Of a stretch of DNA of 64,000 bases, positions 1-12,900 are shown piece by piece (position 1 is the stretch's first letter; each line of letters opens with the position of its first letter). The stretch covers positions 2,108,001 to 2,172,000 of the forward strand of contig NC_051132.1 in NCBI RefSeq assembly GCF_014839805.1, read 5' to 3'. The DNA is from Manduca sexta. Lineage: Eukaryota > Arthropoda > Insecta > Lepidoptera > Sphingidae. Below the pieces are notes generated by a model, which searched no databases, had not been told where the DNA came from, and saw nothing but the letters and a program-made list of their open reading frames with translations. The position numbers and the translations under genes are program-made.

Positions 1-2518
1 CCTTCATGTCTTTCAATTTAGTTTCAAGATAAACATTTTTATAAATATTAATTTATTTATTTAAAAGATGTGGACCGTATCTAAATAACTGTTACTGTGT
101 AATCACGCTATTTTTTTGTCTAAGTTGATCATAATACTAGGAATACTCTTAAAATTATTTTGCTTTTTTTCTCTTAGCATATAAACATTGACAATACGTG
201 TATATGTACCTAGCGGTAGCTTTTGTATGCCTGTCTTCAATTACGTGTATTATATTAATTGTATGGGATAAAATCAATAACAAGTTAACGTAGAATGATA
301 TAAATACAAGTACACAACTATAATTTTTCGAGTTATACACAATTAATGCCATCAGGGGCGGACTTAGGTCCCAAATTCAGGAGGTATAGACTCGCACAGT
401 CTTCCTCCAAAAATGCTTATGAATAAGCATTCGATTTTTTTGTTTAATTAAGAGATTAATTTATCTTTGGTGTTATAAAATTATGGTAAAAACATTTTTA
501 TAATATATTTGCTTAAAACTTACTTGTTATTGATATTTATTTCTAGACATACATTTTGATAGCATGTAAGAATCAATGTTGAAGTTATCAACAAATGCGT
601 ATATTCGGTACAATTACAACATTATAGCATTACGGAAAATGTTAAAATTAAAAATAATTTGCGATAAATAATTGGCATTAATAACTAACATTTCAATGAA
701 ATAATGTGGTAATGTAAGATTATTTCTAACGCTTTAATAAAAGTGTTAACATACAGCTAGATTATATATTATATATAATTTCCCACCAGGTGATAGCGAC
801 CACGCCAGCTTTTTGTAGAAAAAAACAATTACCACATTATTCACTTGGATTCATCAAGCTTAAGGAATATGTTTTTTGTCAAAATGGCTGTGCTTTACAA
901 AGAAACAAAATTCCCAAAGGATTTTTATTCTGCGTTTACTTTAAGTTCTCGCATAAGTCATTAGAAATAAGTTATGTTGGCAAATAAACACTTGTTGTAG
1001 TACAATTTAGTGATAATTTGCTTAGGTATGTTTTTTTTTTTTGGAAGTGAAGTTCTAACATCGAAATAAGAAAGAAATTAAAATCGGATTTAACCACATG
1101 TAAAACCTCCACTGGAATAATTTTACGTTTTTTTAGTTTAATTTTTATGCCGGGAGGTCATGGGCCCACAACACTCAACCTAAATTCGTTTTTTAAATAA
1201 CTATAAGGTGTTAGGACTTTGCGAATATAATATAAATGTATTATTCACGTTGGCATACTCAAAACATTCCAATGTTTTTTTTTTTGCATTGCTCAATCGA
1301 GTTGAGTTTAGTTTCATATTTATGCGAGATTATTATGCGAAATATGAACTTATTTTTTTACGTTTTCTTACTCTTTCCCTAATTATGTAGAAGTCAATTA
1401 TTGATCTAATCTACAAGCATGTTTTTTTTAAATAATTTGATATCACTTATAGATATATTCAGCTTTATCATTTTGTAATTTTTTCTATTATCTTTTTTAT
1501 TTTCATATTAATCCGAATCAGAGGGAAAGATGAATTTATGAATCTCTAGTTTATTTAATTCTCAAAATATACAGAATGTTGTGTCGAGATTTCTTTTTCT
1601 AGTATGTTTTAGATTTGTGTATGTATCGCATAGTATAGACAAATAAATGTTTAATAATGTTGTGTACGTGTCAATGTATCTGTGAAACAGTGATGTTATA
1701 TGGAGACCATGTGACAATAATAAATTATTGGAGATATTTTGTTTTTTCGTTACCCTGAATAATAATTTATGTTTGCCTACTTGCTGGGCATGATTGTCTT
1801 CGTATAGTGCTATGATACGTGCATTGTATTACTGAGTGCCCTGGGGTTAATTCGTTACTGTGAAATTTAAGAAATTAATTCTAATATCTCGTTATATGTG
1901 CCTGTCCAGAAATATAACGTATTAAACTATGACACGGTTAAAGCACTTGTTCTTTCACTAGGGTGGATAAATATTAATTAATTGCGTGACATTTAAAAAT
2001 ATATAGTAATCAATTTAGAATAATAAAATTGCACTTATTTAAATTATATCGTAGGGCGAAATACCTACGTAAAAGTGCCCATTTGGTGCTGCTTATAGTA
2101 CATTTGCAGGTACAACACTATAACATCGCCTTTGAAAAGTTTGGTCCATATAGAGGTAATGACTTAAAATCAAGCTGCATAGTAAGAATCTTAGTCAGTT
2201 TTATTTTATTTGTATACATAGTTATTATGTGCATCAAAGAACGATAAAATAGCAATCCAGATTAATGATATTAATACGAATGTGGGTACAATAGTTACAT
2301 AGCTACTTGTAGTGTCTATTCTCAAAATGTTATATTTTCGTTTTATTATAAAGCATAATATGTAACAAAACGAGGAAAAAAGTTGTTGCAATAATTAAAC
2401 AAAACGTAACGTCAATAACAAATTCGAAACTGACATTGACGTTTGATAAAATATGTCACGCATGTTTTGGAATTACAGAATCGCATGTGATTTAATTTTT
2501 TAGTAATAATTTGGTAAA
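1..2518. other. AT-rich region with no gene recognised
   Basis: No reading frame here looks like coding sequence; the few short frames are AT-driven. AATAAA-type hexamers near 1640 and 1720 could belong to the 3' UTR of a gene lying upstream of the window, but this is a guess. A 20-bp inverted repeat (9-bp arms, 2-bp loop) lies at 412-431, next to a second imperfect inverted repeat at about 378-410. Confidence 0.5.
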
Positions 2519-2884
2519 ATGGTTAAATTTGGTAAAAGTAAGTTAAAAGCTTTGAATAAGCTTGACAAGAAACAGAAGACGAGTTCTGCAAATGTATCTA
2601 ACAAAATATTAAAGAAGAAACAGAATGCAGAGAAGAAAGTAACGTTTCAGAAAGAAGTTTTGCTGAAAGAAGCAGCATTAAGTGGAAATTCACTTATAAA
2701 GAATGTGACCGTGAAAGAAATATTACTTAAAGACACAAACAAGAAGCAGAGAAATAACAAGCCAAGACCACAGGAATTAACGAAAAAGCCGAAAATAAAA
2801 CCCGTAGAAAAACAGAAAAAACGTCAAAAAACGCAAATTAATGATACAAAATTGTTGTTAAATCTAATGAATAAACGAAGTTAA
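2519..2884 (+). CDS. Small lysine-rich basic protein, 121 aa, possible nucleolar/ribosome-biogenesis factor
   Basis: Intronless frame of 121 codons opening at ATG in a good context (GGTAAAATGG) and ending in TAA, with an AATAAA signal 30 bp downstream. More than a quarter of the residues are Lys, with Lys/Arg clusters from end to end, no hydrophobic segment and no signal peptide, so a nuclear or nucleolar location is likely. A short motif, NNKPRPQEL, around residues 78-86, resembles the NKPRP-EL motif remembered from SLX9/FAM207A, a 40S pre-ribosome factor. The rest does not align convincingly: the usual N-terminal and C-terminal SLX9 blocks are not visible and the protein is shorter than that family. 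Existence of the gene is fairly safe from length, start context and poly(A) signal; the SLX9 link is weak. Its own TATA or initiator was not identified. Confidence 0.68.
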   Translation: MVKFGKSKLKALNKLDKKQKTSSANVSNKILKKKQNAEKKVTFQKEVLLKEAALSGNSLIKNVTVKEILLKDTNKKQRNNKPRPQELTKKPKIKPVEKQKKRQKTQINDTKLLLNLMNKRS

Positions 2885-2913
2885 TATAAATAGTGGTAGA
2901 TTAAGTTGATTTT

Positions 2914-2919
2914 AATAAA
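2914..2919 (+). terminator. Poly(A) signal AATAAA for the small lysine-rich gene
   Basis: AATAAA lies 30 bp after the stop codon of the 121-aa frame and is followed by a T-rich stretch. It would give a very short 3' UTR. Confidence 0.6.
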
Positions 2920-5900
2920 TGTGTAAAGTAACAAAAATTATTTGCTTTCATATATTTTAAGTGAAGTCATAAAAGTTTCTTTATGCAGGAACTTTGTACT
3001 TCTACTGTTCACCGAACACCAGGTTTTAGTGTATCAACCAAAATACTATTGGCTAAGGATTACATTCAACGTTAATAAATGTTTGATTTCTATGATGATT
3101 TTTCAAATTTCTAAGTGATATTATTTATTTTTGCATAATGTACCTGCTAATGGTACATGAATTTTATATTGTTAGGAGGTGTTTGCCTTGTATAATGGAT
3201 AATTAATTTTATTTATATTGGGTAAAAAAGGCTCACAGCAGAAATAGTATAATAGTAAAAACAGTACTAAAGATGTTATAATCATATCACAATGCCTTCT
3301 TACCTCTTCTGGACTAAACTTATTCTGAACATCTGGTCACCTGATCTCAAGAGCCTCCTACCATCTGGATTTCAGCTGTCAGAGGCAGTCACAATGGTGC
3401 TTACCGATGGTCATATATTAGTAACTTAAAGAGAGCAGTTTTAAGTCAAAAATTAATTTCTCAATCATTGCCTCCTTCATCACCAGTGCTGTGATAAGGC
3501 ATTGTTGCTCAAGTAATTATTTGATCCATGTCTAATATCAACAGGTTATTTCTTAAATAATACACCAAACTTTAAGGATTTTTTTTATTGATTATTCAAT
3601 TTAGAGATTAACTATGTGTATTTATAAAATACTGTGTTCACACACAAGATTGATGCCAATACAGAATCCATAGCTCAACCAAGTATAACATTAGTCAATG
3701 CATTTACAATTGTATCATAACAGGCATAAAAACCATATTTCAATTAGTGAATATTTGCCCAAAGTGCAAACATAGCCTTTAATTATGATATATTGGTAAA
3801 TGCAATGATAACATTATTCTGCAACTTGGTATTGGCTGCTCCTAGCTTTCATTGTCTTAAATAATCATCTAATTTAATTAATAACATGCATAAGAAAAGA
3901 TTGCTAAGCAAACATTTTGAAAAAATATAATTTCATATCTAATAACAGCTCTGTTATATTTTAATAATGAAATTGAATACATTTTTCTGGTTTACAAAAG
4001 TTATTATTCTCAATTCTGAGGTACAAACAGAATCACTAGCTATATTCACTACAGACAAATATTGTATTCAACTTGTTAACAGCTTTTAATTTTATTGTTG
4101 CTGTAATTAAGGAAATATATAAACTAGTCTCAACTGCAAAGAAAAAAATGTTATGTATGTAGAAATGTAATATACAATTTCAGTTTACAGCTATATTATA
4201 GACAAATCTATTATGAAGTTAGGCACAAGCTTTATTGGCCTTTGCAGATGTTAGCAAACAGTAAAAGGGAATAACAAACCAGCTAAGTAAAAAATCTTCA
4301 GTTTGGACAGAAAGTTAGGTTTGAGTTTGTAGGAAATATACTATTATCATGCTTGAGTTAATTTATTACTTTATATTAAATATGTGTAGGTAATAATTGC
4401 CTACATATACAAAACAAAGATACTCTAAAGGAAATACAAAATCAAGTGAATTGAATTAATTTATAATAGTTTAACTTTTAAGTCGACACAGTATGGTTGA
4501 AGTTTAACTACCCTAAAGCTTAGCTATATGAACCTATAATATAGTGTATAACATTTGAGTAGTCCAGGCATAATATCTAATTAACTATTTTGACCTATTT
4601 TTATTGGAATTTTCACTACTAATATATTTGGTACATTAAATAAATTTCCTGTAAATTTATAGAACACTAATCTATTAAGTATAGTCATTGAAGTATATAA
4701 TTTATACGAAAAAATTTAATTGGTATCTGGAACTTTCAATGAAGCTGTTTGCATCTAAATCATTTTATAAATATTTCTAATACTACCATTAATAGCTATT
4801 TCTACAATTTTGCTGTATTTTTCACGAGCCTAAAAACATGCTAGTATTTCTGATATGAAATTTTCAAAACCTATAAAACATTTCGAAAATTCATGGATAC
4901 ACCCACTAAAAGGTTTAGAGCAGAGATGGAAAAGCAATGCCATGCGTCCCAGCGGTGACATGCGGCAAAATAATTCGGGCACGCCAACAACTGAGGCTGT
5001 ATGCCAACAAAAATATTTTTGGGACCTAAAAAACGCTAGAAAACGGGCGGAAAAGTTGTGGGTAATTTAGGTTTCCGAATTATTCTTCTTTGAAAAGTTT
5101 GACCATTTTTTGATCTAGTTATACCTTAACTATATTTAAATTAAACTAACAATGTTTTAAACAATATTAACAAAACACAAAGGTTTATAGTTAAAGTACT
5201 TTAATAACCTTGAGAGCCTAATAATTAGGATCTAGGATTTACACCTACAATATTATAATACATAAAAGTCTAGGCAATTGAAGTATTCGAGTCTTTCAAA
5301 TCTAATACTAATTTGCTATCTAAAGCGGCTAAGCTTACAAAAAACCTATATATAATTTTAGTATGCAGACTTAAAACAGACACAAAGTAGCTTACCAATA
5401 CTTTTGATAATTATTATCAACACTCCAGTATCCACACATAAGTTGATCACTTGATAAAGTAGAAGGGGCTAGTGTATGTTTGAACATATATTATTACATA
5501 TAAATTGATTTTAATATGCAATAACATTGAATATTATTTTGCAAATTCAACAATGGCTACAGCCGTCCAGCAGTAGAGGGGATCCTGGCCCACCAGTGGG
5601 CTTAATAAACTTTAAGGTCAACATATGTGCAGATACCGTTTCCTTCAGCAAATAATAGCCACCATAGACATAAGTATGTTTAAACACAAATATTCAAGTA
5701 TAACATACATCAGATTCCATTCTATTCATAAAGCTATTCCTATTTTATTTCAAGTTTATTTTTTTTTATAATTTCCGTTTTATATATTAACCTAACACGC
5801 ATTTCATAACTAATTCAGTACGCGATTAATACTAGGATAAAATAAAATCAGTGCCATTATAAAAAAAAACTGCCTAAAGATGCCCACAATGCGCTATAAA

Positions 5901-6778
5901 TGAAATATGAATGATCTTATGATTTCTTTCGATGCCAATTTACAGCCGTTATCATAACATTAATCCGATGCTGAAGACAAACCAACCAAAATAAGTAAAT
6001 CGTACATGTAAAAAAAAAAATCGCTGTGATTGGTCTTTTTGCGATGGATCGAAAAAGCGACTGAGATCATTTATTGAAAACGGCGGATAAACGTGCATCG
6101 CTTCCTGACAGGACGGCGCGGAAAAACATGGCATTATTTAAAATCTTAGTCTAACACCTTTAGTGTTCATATTTCGTAGATATTAATAAATGGGTTTCCA
6201 TAGCATATTCTGATTACTAGAAATATGAACACTAAATATATTAAAATAAGGTTTAAATAAATTATCCAATTCTTTGGCGTTGTCCTGTAGGCTAATGAGT
6301 TTTGTCCAAAGCGAATCATGATGAATGTCGTGGCAACTAGAGCTTTAGATATTTCAGCCGATATATCTGATAATCCCATTCCCAATTATTGTTCATGCTG
6401 GAAAGGAAATTTCATTATGAACACAGTTGGGCGCGTTCCGACTGACCGATCGTTGCCTCGCGAGGAAGTCGCAAACCGTCTGAACAATTTTAGAACAATA
6501 TCGAAATTACCTCTAATACCATTACAACTTTTAAATTGCTAATAGATATATTACCAGAAATCGCTATGTGAACAAATATCAGACTAGCGTTCAGACAGAA
6601 AAACGTCTCGTGAAGCAACGCTCGGTCAGTCGGGAAGCGCCGTCAAATTAGGTGTCACCGAAATGTAATCTGCTATAAAATCTCGAGTCTTACGACCAAA
6701 GATAATACAATCTCCGGATCGATCGCAAAAATCACAAAATAAATTGACTTTGACACTAACATTACTCATACTGATTAG
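2920..6778. other. No gene recognised; AT-rich spacer, possibly partly 3' UTR of Pep
   Basis: No supported exon was found. The stretch could be 3' UTR of the minus-strand Pep gene if a distal poly(A) site is used, since TTTATT (AATAAA on the minus strand) recurs, for example near 5750. A 71-codon open frame on the plus strand at 4855-5070 is less AT-biased than its surroundings and ends next to a GTAATT, but it matches nothing I recognise. A hairpin-capable segment lies at about 6021-6060. Confidence 0.45.
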
Positions 6779-6784
6779 TTTATT
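6779..6784 (-). terminator. Candidate proximal poly(A) signal for Pep
   Basis: TTTATT on the plus strand reads AATAAA on the minus strand, about 140 bp beyond the Pep stop codon. It is the nearest hexamer to the stop; distal alternatives exist. Confidence 0.4.
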
Positions 6785-6923
6785 TTATGTATCTAGTTAT
6801 CGGTCAAATTATTTTATATTCCGAACATTAATCAAACTTTCTCAGATACATCTATGTGACACCTAACCTTATACCAAGCATCTCTCATTAAGTGTAGTGA
6901 TGAGAATATTCGAGCGGGAGTCA

Positions 6924-9900
6924 CTAGTACCTGCCGCGCGCCCTCCCGCGGCCCCGGCCCCTGCCGCGGGGCGTGTTCCGCCCCCGGTTGTCCATGTAGT
7001 GCGGGGTGCTAATGGGTGCCGACATGGGAGCAGGGGCTTTAGTGGGGGTCACAGGAGGAGGCGTCGGCTTCTCAACCACTTTAGGCTTTTCAATATCTTT
7101 AGGCTTCTCGATCTCTTTAGGCTTCTCGATCTCTTTAGGCTTCTCAATCTCTTTAGGCTTCTCAATCTCTTTAGGCTTCTCAATCTCTTTGGGCTTCTCT
7201 GGCTCTTTTTTCTCTGGTTCCGGTGCTTTTGTTACGACTTCCGGTTCTAAAAATAAATAATTAAATGTTACTTTACAATTATGTTGGTTATATGCAACAT
7301 AAAATATGTGAAGTGCTTGAAATCAATTCAATTTTCGACCGTTCCGTACCATGACCCTTATTATAGAAACTGCAGATTACCACACCTCTGTTATTAGAGA
7401 CACCTAGGACATATACATTTTCAATATCTGACGTGCTCGAGTATTTCCATGCGAATATTATTTTACATTTTTCTAAACCTGAAGACGCTCACAAAACTGG
7501 CGAAACAAAATTTCTTTTAAAATAACTCAAGTATCACATAATATTTTCTTTCTTTATAAACTCTTCAAATCCAAATAGGTTACCATATCACTCAAGAAAA
7601 TCACTATTTAGCATTATGGGCTACATGACATTCTTTTAGTCAAGTTTAATTGTACTTATGTTACTCTCTATTATTTTCTGAGAATATTACATTTATATAT
7701 CAACATGTCTATTCTGTATACATACAATACAAACAACGAATTACACTAAATATTTACTACAATATCGGATAATGCTAACACTAAGTACTCTACAATACAG
7801 TATGATGTTAGATGTTACCTAAATAAGTGTCAACCGTCGAATTACTCTACACCTGCCAATAAACAATAACACTATAGAAATAAAGGTCATTTAATATTCA
7901 GTTGTAGAAGATAAATTTGCGACTAAGTGAATTTATACCTAGTAAAGATAAATACGCAATGCAAATGCCTGTTGGAAACAGTCAATCTACATGTAAATTT
8001 CACCTATAGCCTAACCGGGAAAATAAAAAAAAAGTGATTGCACCGTTGCTTTCTCTTTAAGTTGGTGTTGCTAGTACAAAAAAGTTGTTCCATTTTTCAC
8101 AGAAATATGGCGAGTTTTTTCTCAAGTGGGCTATACCTTCAATCGGCACTTCATGCATAATTAATAAACTTTTACAAATGTTAAACACATTAATTGGACC
8201 CATACCTATATTGTCTCGTTCATCTGCTAGTATCTCGTCTACAGATTGTTCCCAGTCCTCGACTTCATCTGTGGCCTGGATCACCGGGTCCGTAGCCTGG
8301 CTTTGCTCGGAAGAAACCTGAGGCTTGTTTCCTTTATTAAAAAAATATAACCATTAATTGTTATAAACTTCAAAATTAAATTTCTATTTTTTAGGAAGGG
8401 AAACATTAAATGTCTGTCTAATTTTTCATTAAAAGGTAGCATGTAAACTCTTGGCTTACACGGCCCGAGGTAACCTTACTCAGGGAGGCAAGGGGTGCAT
8501 GGCACCGGGACCCAGGGGGCGTCAGATCCACGGTAGAGGGCGCTGAGGCTCTAGATGTCTTGAAAGAAAAAAATTCTTTGTAAAAAAAAGAATAAGGGGG
8601 CATATGATAATCTTCATATTCCGGTGCCTAGTTTGGGTAATAAGGTGTTACTCTCAGCGGTGGAAGCTGATTTGGTGAATTATTATTATTATGTACTAGA
8701 GTATGTGCAGTGTTGCTCTGCCAATAGTTGATACTAGACTGGCTCACCATTATCTTGAGCATCCTGTTCCATCCCATTCTGCTCCTCGCCACCCTCGCTA
8801 GTCTTGCGTCGCTTGGGGCTGGCTCCCTCGTCGCTCCCTTCCGCTTCCCTCTTGCAGCTCTCCTGCCCCTGCTATTAAGTATTAAATTATAAATGTGGTC
8901 AATAAGCCTCTTGAAGGCTTACAAATATAATAGATTTGTAATTTATTGTGTACAGCCATTTGTTACGAAGTCCTAGAATAATTTTATTCATGGGAAAATA
9001 ATAATACATTAATAATGTTTCCATAATACATATTATATCCTCAAGGAATAACTGGGAGATATTATAAAAAATAATCAGTTTATATTACGTAATTTGAGTA
9101 GAACATTTGCCAGAGCTGCTAGTGTAAGGTACCTGGCTGGCCTGCTTCTTCTCGGCGAGCAATCGCAGGAAGAGCTGATGGTGCCGCCAGGTGCGGAGAT
9201 GCACGGCAGCGGTCTCGTCGCAGTCCAGCAGCTTGCGGCACAGCCGGCACTGCACGCAGCGGAACTCGGACAAAAACGACTGGCCCACGCCGCGCTCCGT
9301 ACTGCCGGACACACATACCATAAATACAATTACAAGCAAGATTTATAAAGGAACTATCTAAATTCTACTTTAATGTCCTACATCGCGGTCCAAAATATTA
9401 AGCACATTAGTGTATATTGGTTTCGACTCAATTTCAGCCCAAAGTCTGGAATATGTGTCCAGAATGGTCATAGGCTTGCCCCAACCATATCACAGGGCGG
9501 AACACACAGGCAGGAAGTTGGTGCTTTGCCTACACCCCACAGAGGATGACATGTGGGTATCTGATCTATAGCAGCTGCTAGTGAGCTTAGCAAGTATTGT
9601 GTATTTGAAAGATTATAGCTACACAATTTGTTCTAGTAAATCATTTACCATAGACTGAATGAATTCTCCAGTGGCGATTAATATCAAGCAGAAGCCATCA
9701 TAATAACTGACTTAATTATTTATGCAACATGCTTGAAATGCATTGCACAATCCCACATTGGAATGAGATAGGGGAAAATTTTAGGAATTAGAAACTAAGG
9801 ACTTTATCTGTCTGTGCAAAATGACCAAGCTTACCTATAAGGAGGGTACATGTCAGGAGTAAATTGGGACAGATCGTCGCCTTCTTTGTAGTCCACTATG

Positions 9901-12900
9901 AAGTTTTCATTGTCTATGGGCTTGGCAGACGGCTTCTCTTCACCTGACTCCTGTTTCACTTCCATATCAGCGTCATCACCTGTCTTATCCTGTGGTGCAA
10001 ATAAACAATGCGTTATTACCATTGGATTATCTGTATAGCCTAGTTATTAGTTTGCTTTATAATTTGGGCGGGAAATAAGGAATTAGCGTGGCATATTAGA
10101 CTTATTAAAGCTTATAGATAGAATACCATCAATACTAGTAATACAAGATTGCTATCAATCATTAAGATTACCGCGTCATCTTGCCCACACGACCACTGTA
10201 TAATAGCGGTGACGTCATTTTTAAGTAGTTTCGTTCAGTGTTACTTTACACTTATCATTTCGAGTGGATATATAATAAAAGCACTAGACATTTTTTCGAC
10301 AATTTTTATATTTTGTTATGTGCCTAACTTAGATTTTTAACTAATGTCTTGTTTCATATAGATAGCAAATAGAGAATCAACTACCCTAATGCAATAATAT
10401 AGCCATATACTAACCGCACCCTCTTCACCATCCTTGTTTCCATCCTCATCAGCGGTGGTATCTTGCTTCTCGTCGTCTCCCTTATCCTCAGCCTGGTCTT
10501 GCGGATCACCGCGACGGCGCCTCTGTCGGTCCTCGCGCAGGTACAGATGTTCCATGTCCAGGGTGGATATCACCATCACTGCATGACAATATGTTTGTAT
10601 TTATTATGTGGATGAGTTCTTACTACATAGTATGTAGGTTTCTAGGGCACAAAATATTATCAGGGCATCATTTTGTTTACCCCAGTTTGCGTTTTATAGT
10701 ATAGTAGGCATTATGGGACTTAAAATCTAATTATTAAGGATGGCGACTATAGTATATCTTGAAGACACAGCTCTGCCATTCTGTCCATTATCTTTTTTTT
10801 TCGGCACGCCAAATGAATAGTAAATACAGTCAGTATAAGCTAAACATAAGACAAGGCGCCTAAATGTTGCCAATTACGCAAAGCTCTCAGATTAAACTAT
10901 TTGCTGAGCATTGATCTCCTTACCTTCAGGCTTGGGTTTGGTAATAATTTCCTGCTTGTTCTGCATGTTGCGCAGATGCTCCGTCGTAAGTCGATGCTCG
11001 TCCAACTCGATCCTAGTGGGCATCTCCTTGTGGCAAGACGTGCAGGTGGGGTGCAGGTATTTCTTCAGCCGCCGATGGCCGATGGTGGTGCGATGGAACG
11101 CGCCGTCCGCAGCGTACATGTCGCACATCGCGCAGTAGAAGTCGCGCGCTGGATGCTGGCCCGCCTTGCGCGTGCGCTTCATCTCGCGGATCTGTGTCGT
11201 TAATAAATTATCTTTAACTTCGATTTTCTATCATAATTTAAGCTGTCCATTGTTTGTTAGTTAATGAACTTAATAAATATAACAATACTTGTTCCTAAAA
11301 ATTACCTCAATGAAATTCCTATATTTTAGCTATGTTAGTTTAAATTAAACCGTACCTTAAACTCCTGGCGCATGGTATCAGCAGTCAGCGCATAGCTCTC
11401 GGCTGTCTTCTGCATCATTATTGCATGAGCGCGCCCGATCAGATGGTTCTCAAACGAGCGTCCGTCCCACATACTCTTGTTACAGATGTGACACTTCAGC
11501 AATTGTGGGTTAATGTCATCGTACCGAGTTTTAGGATGATCTTTCTTCAGAGGAGTTTCATCCTCCTGAGCCTCGGCCGGTTCAGTCTTCACCTCTGCCT
11601 CCTGCTTGACCTCAGGGTCGCTGTGGAGACTTTAGTGATTAGTTGCATGTCAGGAGCTGTTGATGATGACATGAAATTTTGAATGTTTCAACAACATTAT
11701 TGGTATTTTAGATTGAGTTGACAATTTAAAAGCAGTATTCAAATTGTTATAGGTGTTTGCTTGAGAGAAAAGTATTAATTATAATCTTTCTAGCCGAATT
11801 TCGGCCACGGCGGCCAATCTCCAACGAGATTGACAAGGTACGCAAGCGATATTATAGTGCACAAGTACAGTCAGCAACAGAAGTCGTTGAACATAATTTG
11901 TTTCCAATATTTCCTAATCATTATCATTTACCATAAGTTGCTGATTAATTTAAAAACAAAACAACTTGTCATAATTGAACTACAAAAGTAGCTGAACGCT
12001 GTCAAACCATTAACTGCTAAACATTACTAGCGACAATTTTTATGATCTGTAATAAATACAAATGTGGCTGAAATTAGCAGATTCTTTGTTTTATATGCAA
12101 GCTTTTTTTCTATTCGTTAAATTGAACCCATCAAGCTTCAAGACACCAATATCGCGAAGCGCAGCGCACCGCGTTTTTACTATCAAAACATTGTCGAATA
12201 AATACAACAGTCCAGGATGTTAATTAAATTGTTATTTTATAACATACTAGCTTTGGCTCGCTACTCTGCCCGCGTGAAAAAGTTTTTCAAAGATAAAAGT
12301 CGTGCTTTATATTTACCCTGGATAGAAAGTAGCGTGTAGGGCTTAAGAGTAATGTAGCTTCCTATTAGTGAAATATTTTCAAAATCAGTTAAGTAGTTCC
12401 TGAGTTTAGCGCATTCAAAGAAACAAACCCTTTAGGTTTATATAATAGTATATATTGAAGTTAATAACCAAAATTATAAATTTTTAAGTATGAACAAAAC
12501 ATCATAATATATTTGTAAGTAATATTATAACATTAATAGAAATAGGTTAATTACATTTTAAACATCTTATTTTATAGAGCACTGGCCGGTTTAAAAAACA
12601 AATGTGTAAATTCAAAATTATTCTGACAGGAGATTCTCCTCGAAGGTTTCAACGTAAACGTCAGATTATTTTTCATATTTTTTAATGGTGTACGAGCTTT
12701 TGCCCGCGGCTCCACCCGCGATATAAAGTTTTTCGGGCTAAAGTTTTCCCTCATAAAAGTCACGCTATATATTTTCCCGTAAGCCTATGTTCTTCCCAGG
12801 GTCTCAAACTGTCCCCGTACCAAATTTCATCTTAATACGTTGGGTAGGTTTTGAGTTTAACACGTTCAGGCAGACAGATGCAGCGGGGGACTTTGTTTTA

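Noticed and set aside
6021..6060. Hairpin around CTTTTTGCGAT/ATCGAAAAAG as a microRNA or snoRNA
   Set aside because: The stem is about 10 bp with a bulge and a 2-nt loop, too short for a pre-miRNA, and no snoRNA boxes are visible.
7006..7260. Plus-strand LGFSIS repeat protein
   Set aside because: It is the antisense reading of the Pep PKEIEK repeat; the minus strand has matched splice sites and a stop in frame.
9094..9348. Plus-strand 84-residue frame opposite Pep exon 7
   Set aside because: Shadow of the GC-rich fourth zinc-finger exon, whose minus-strand reading has C2H2 residues and matching splice phases.
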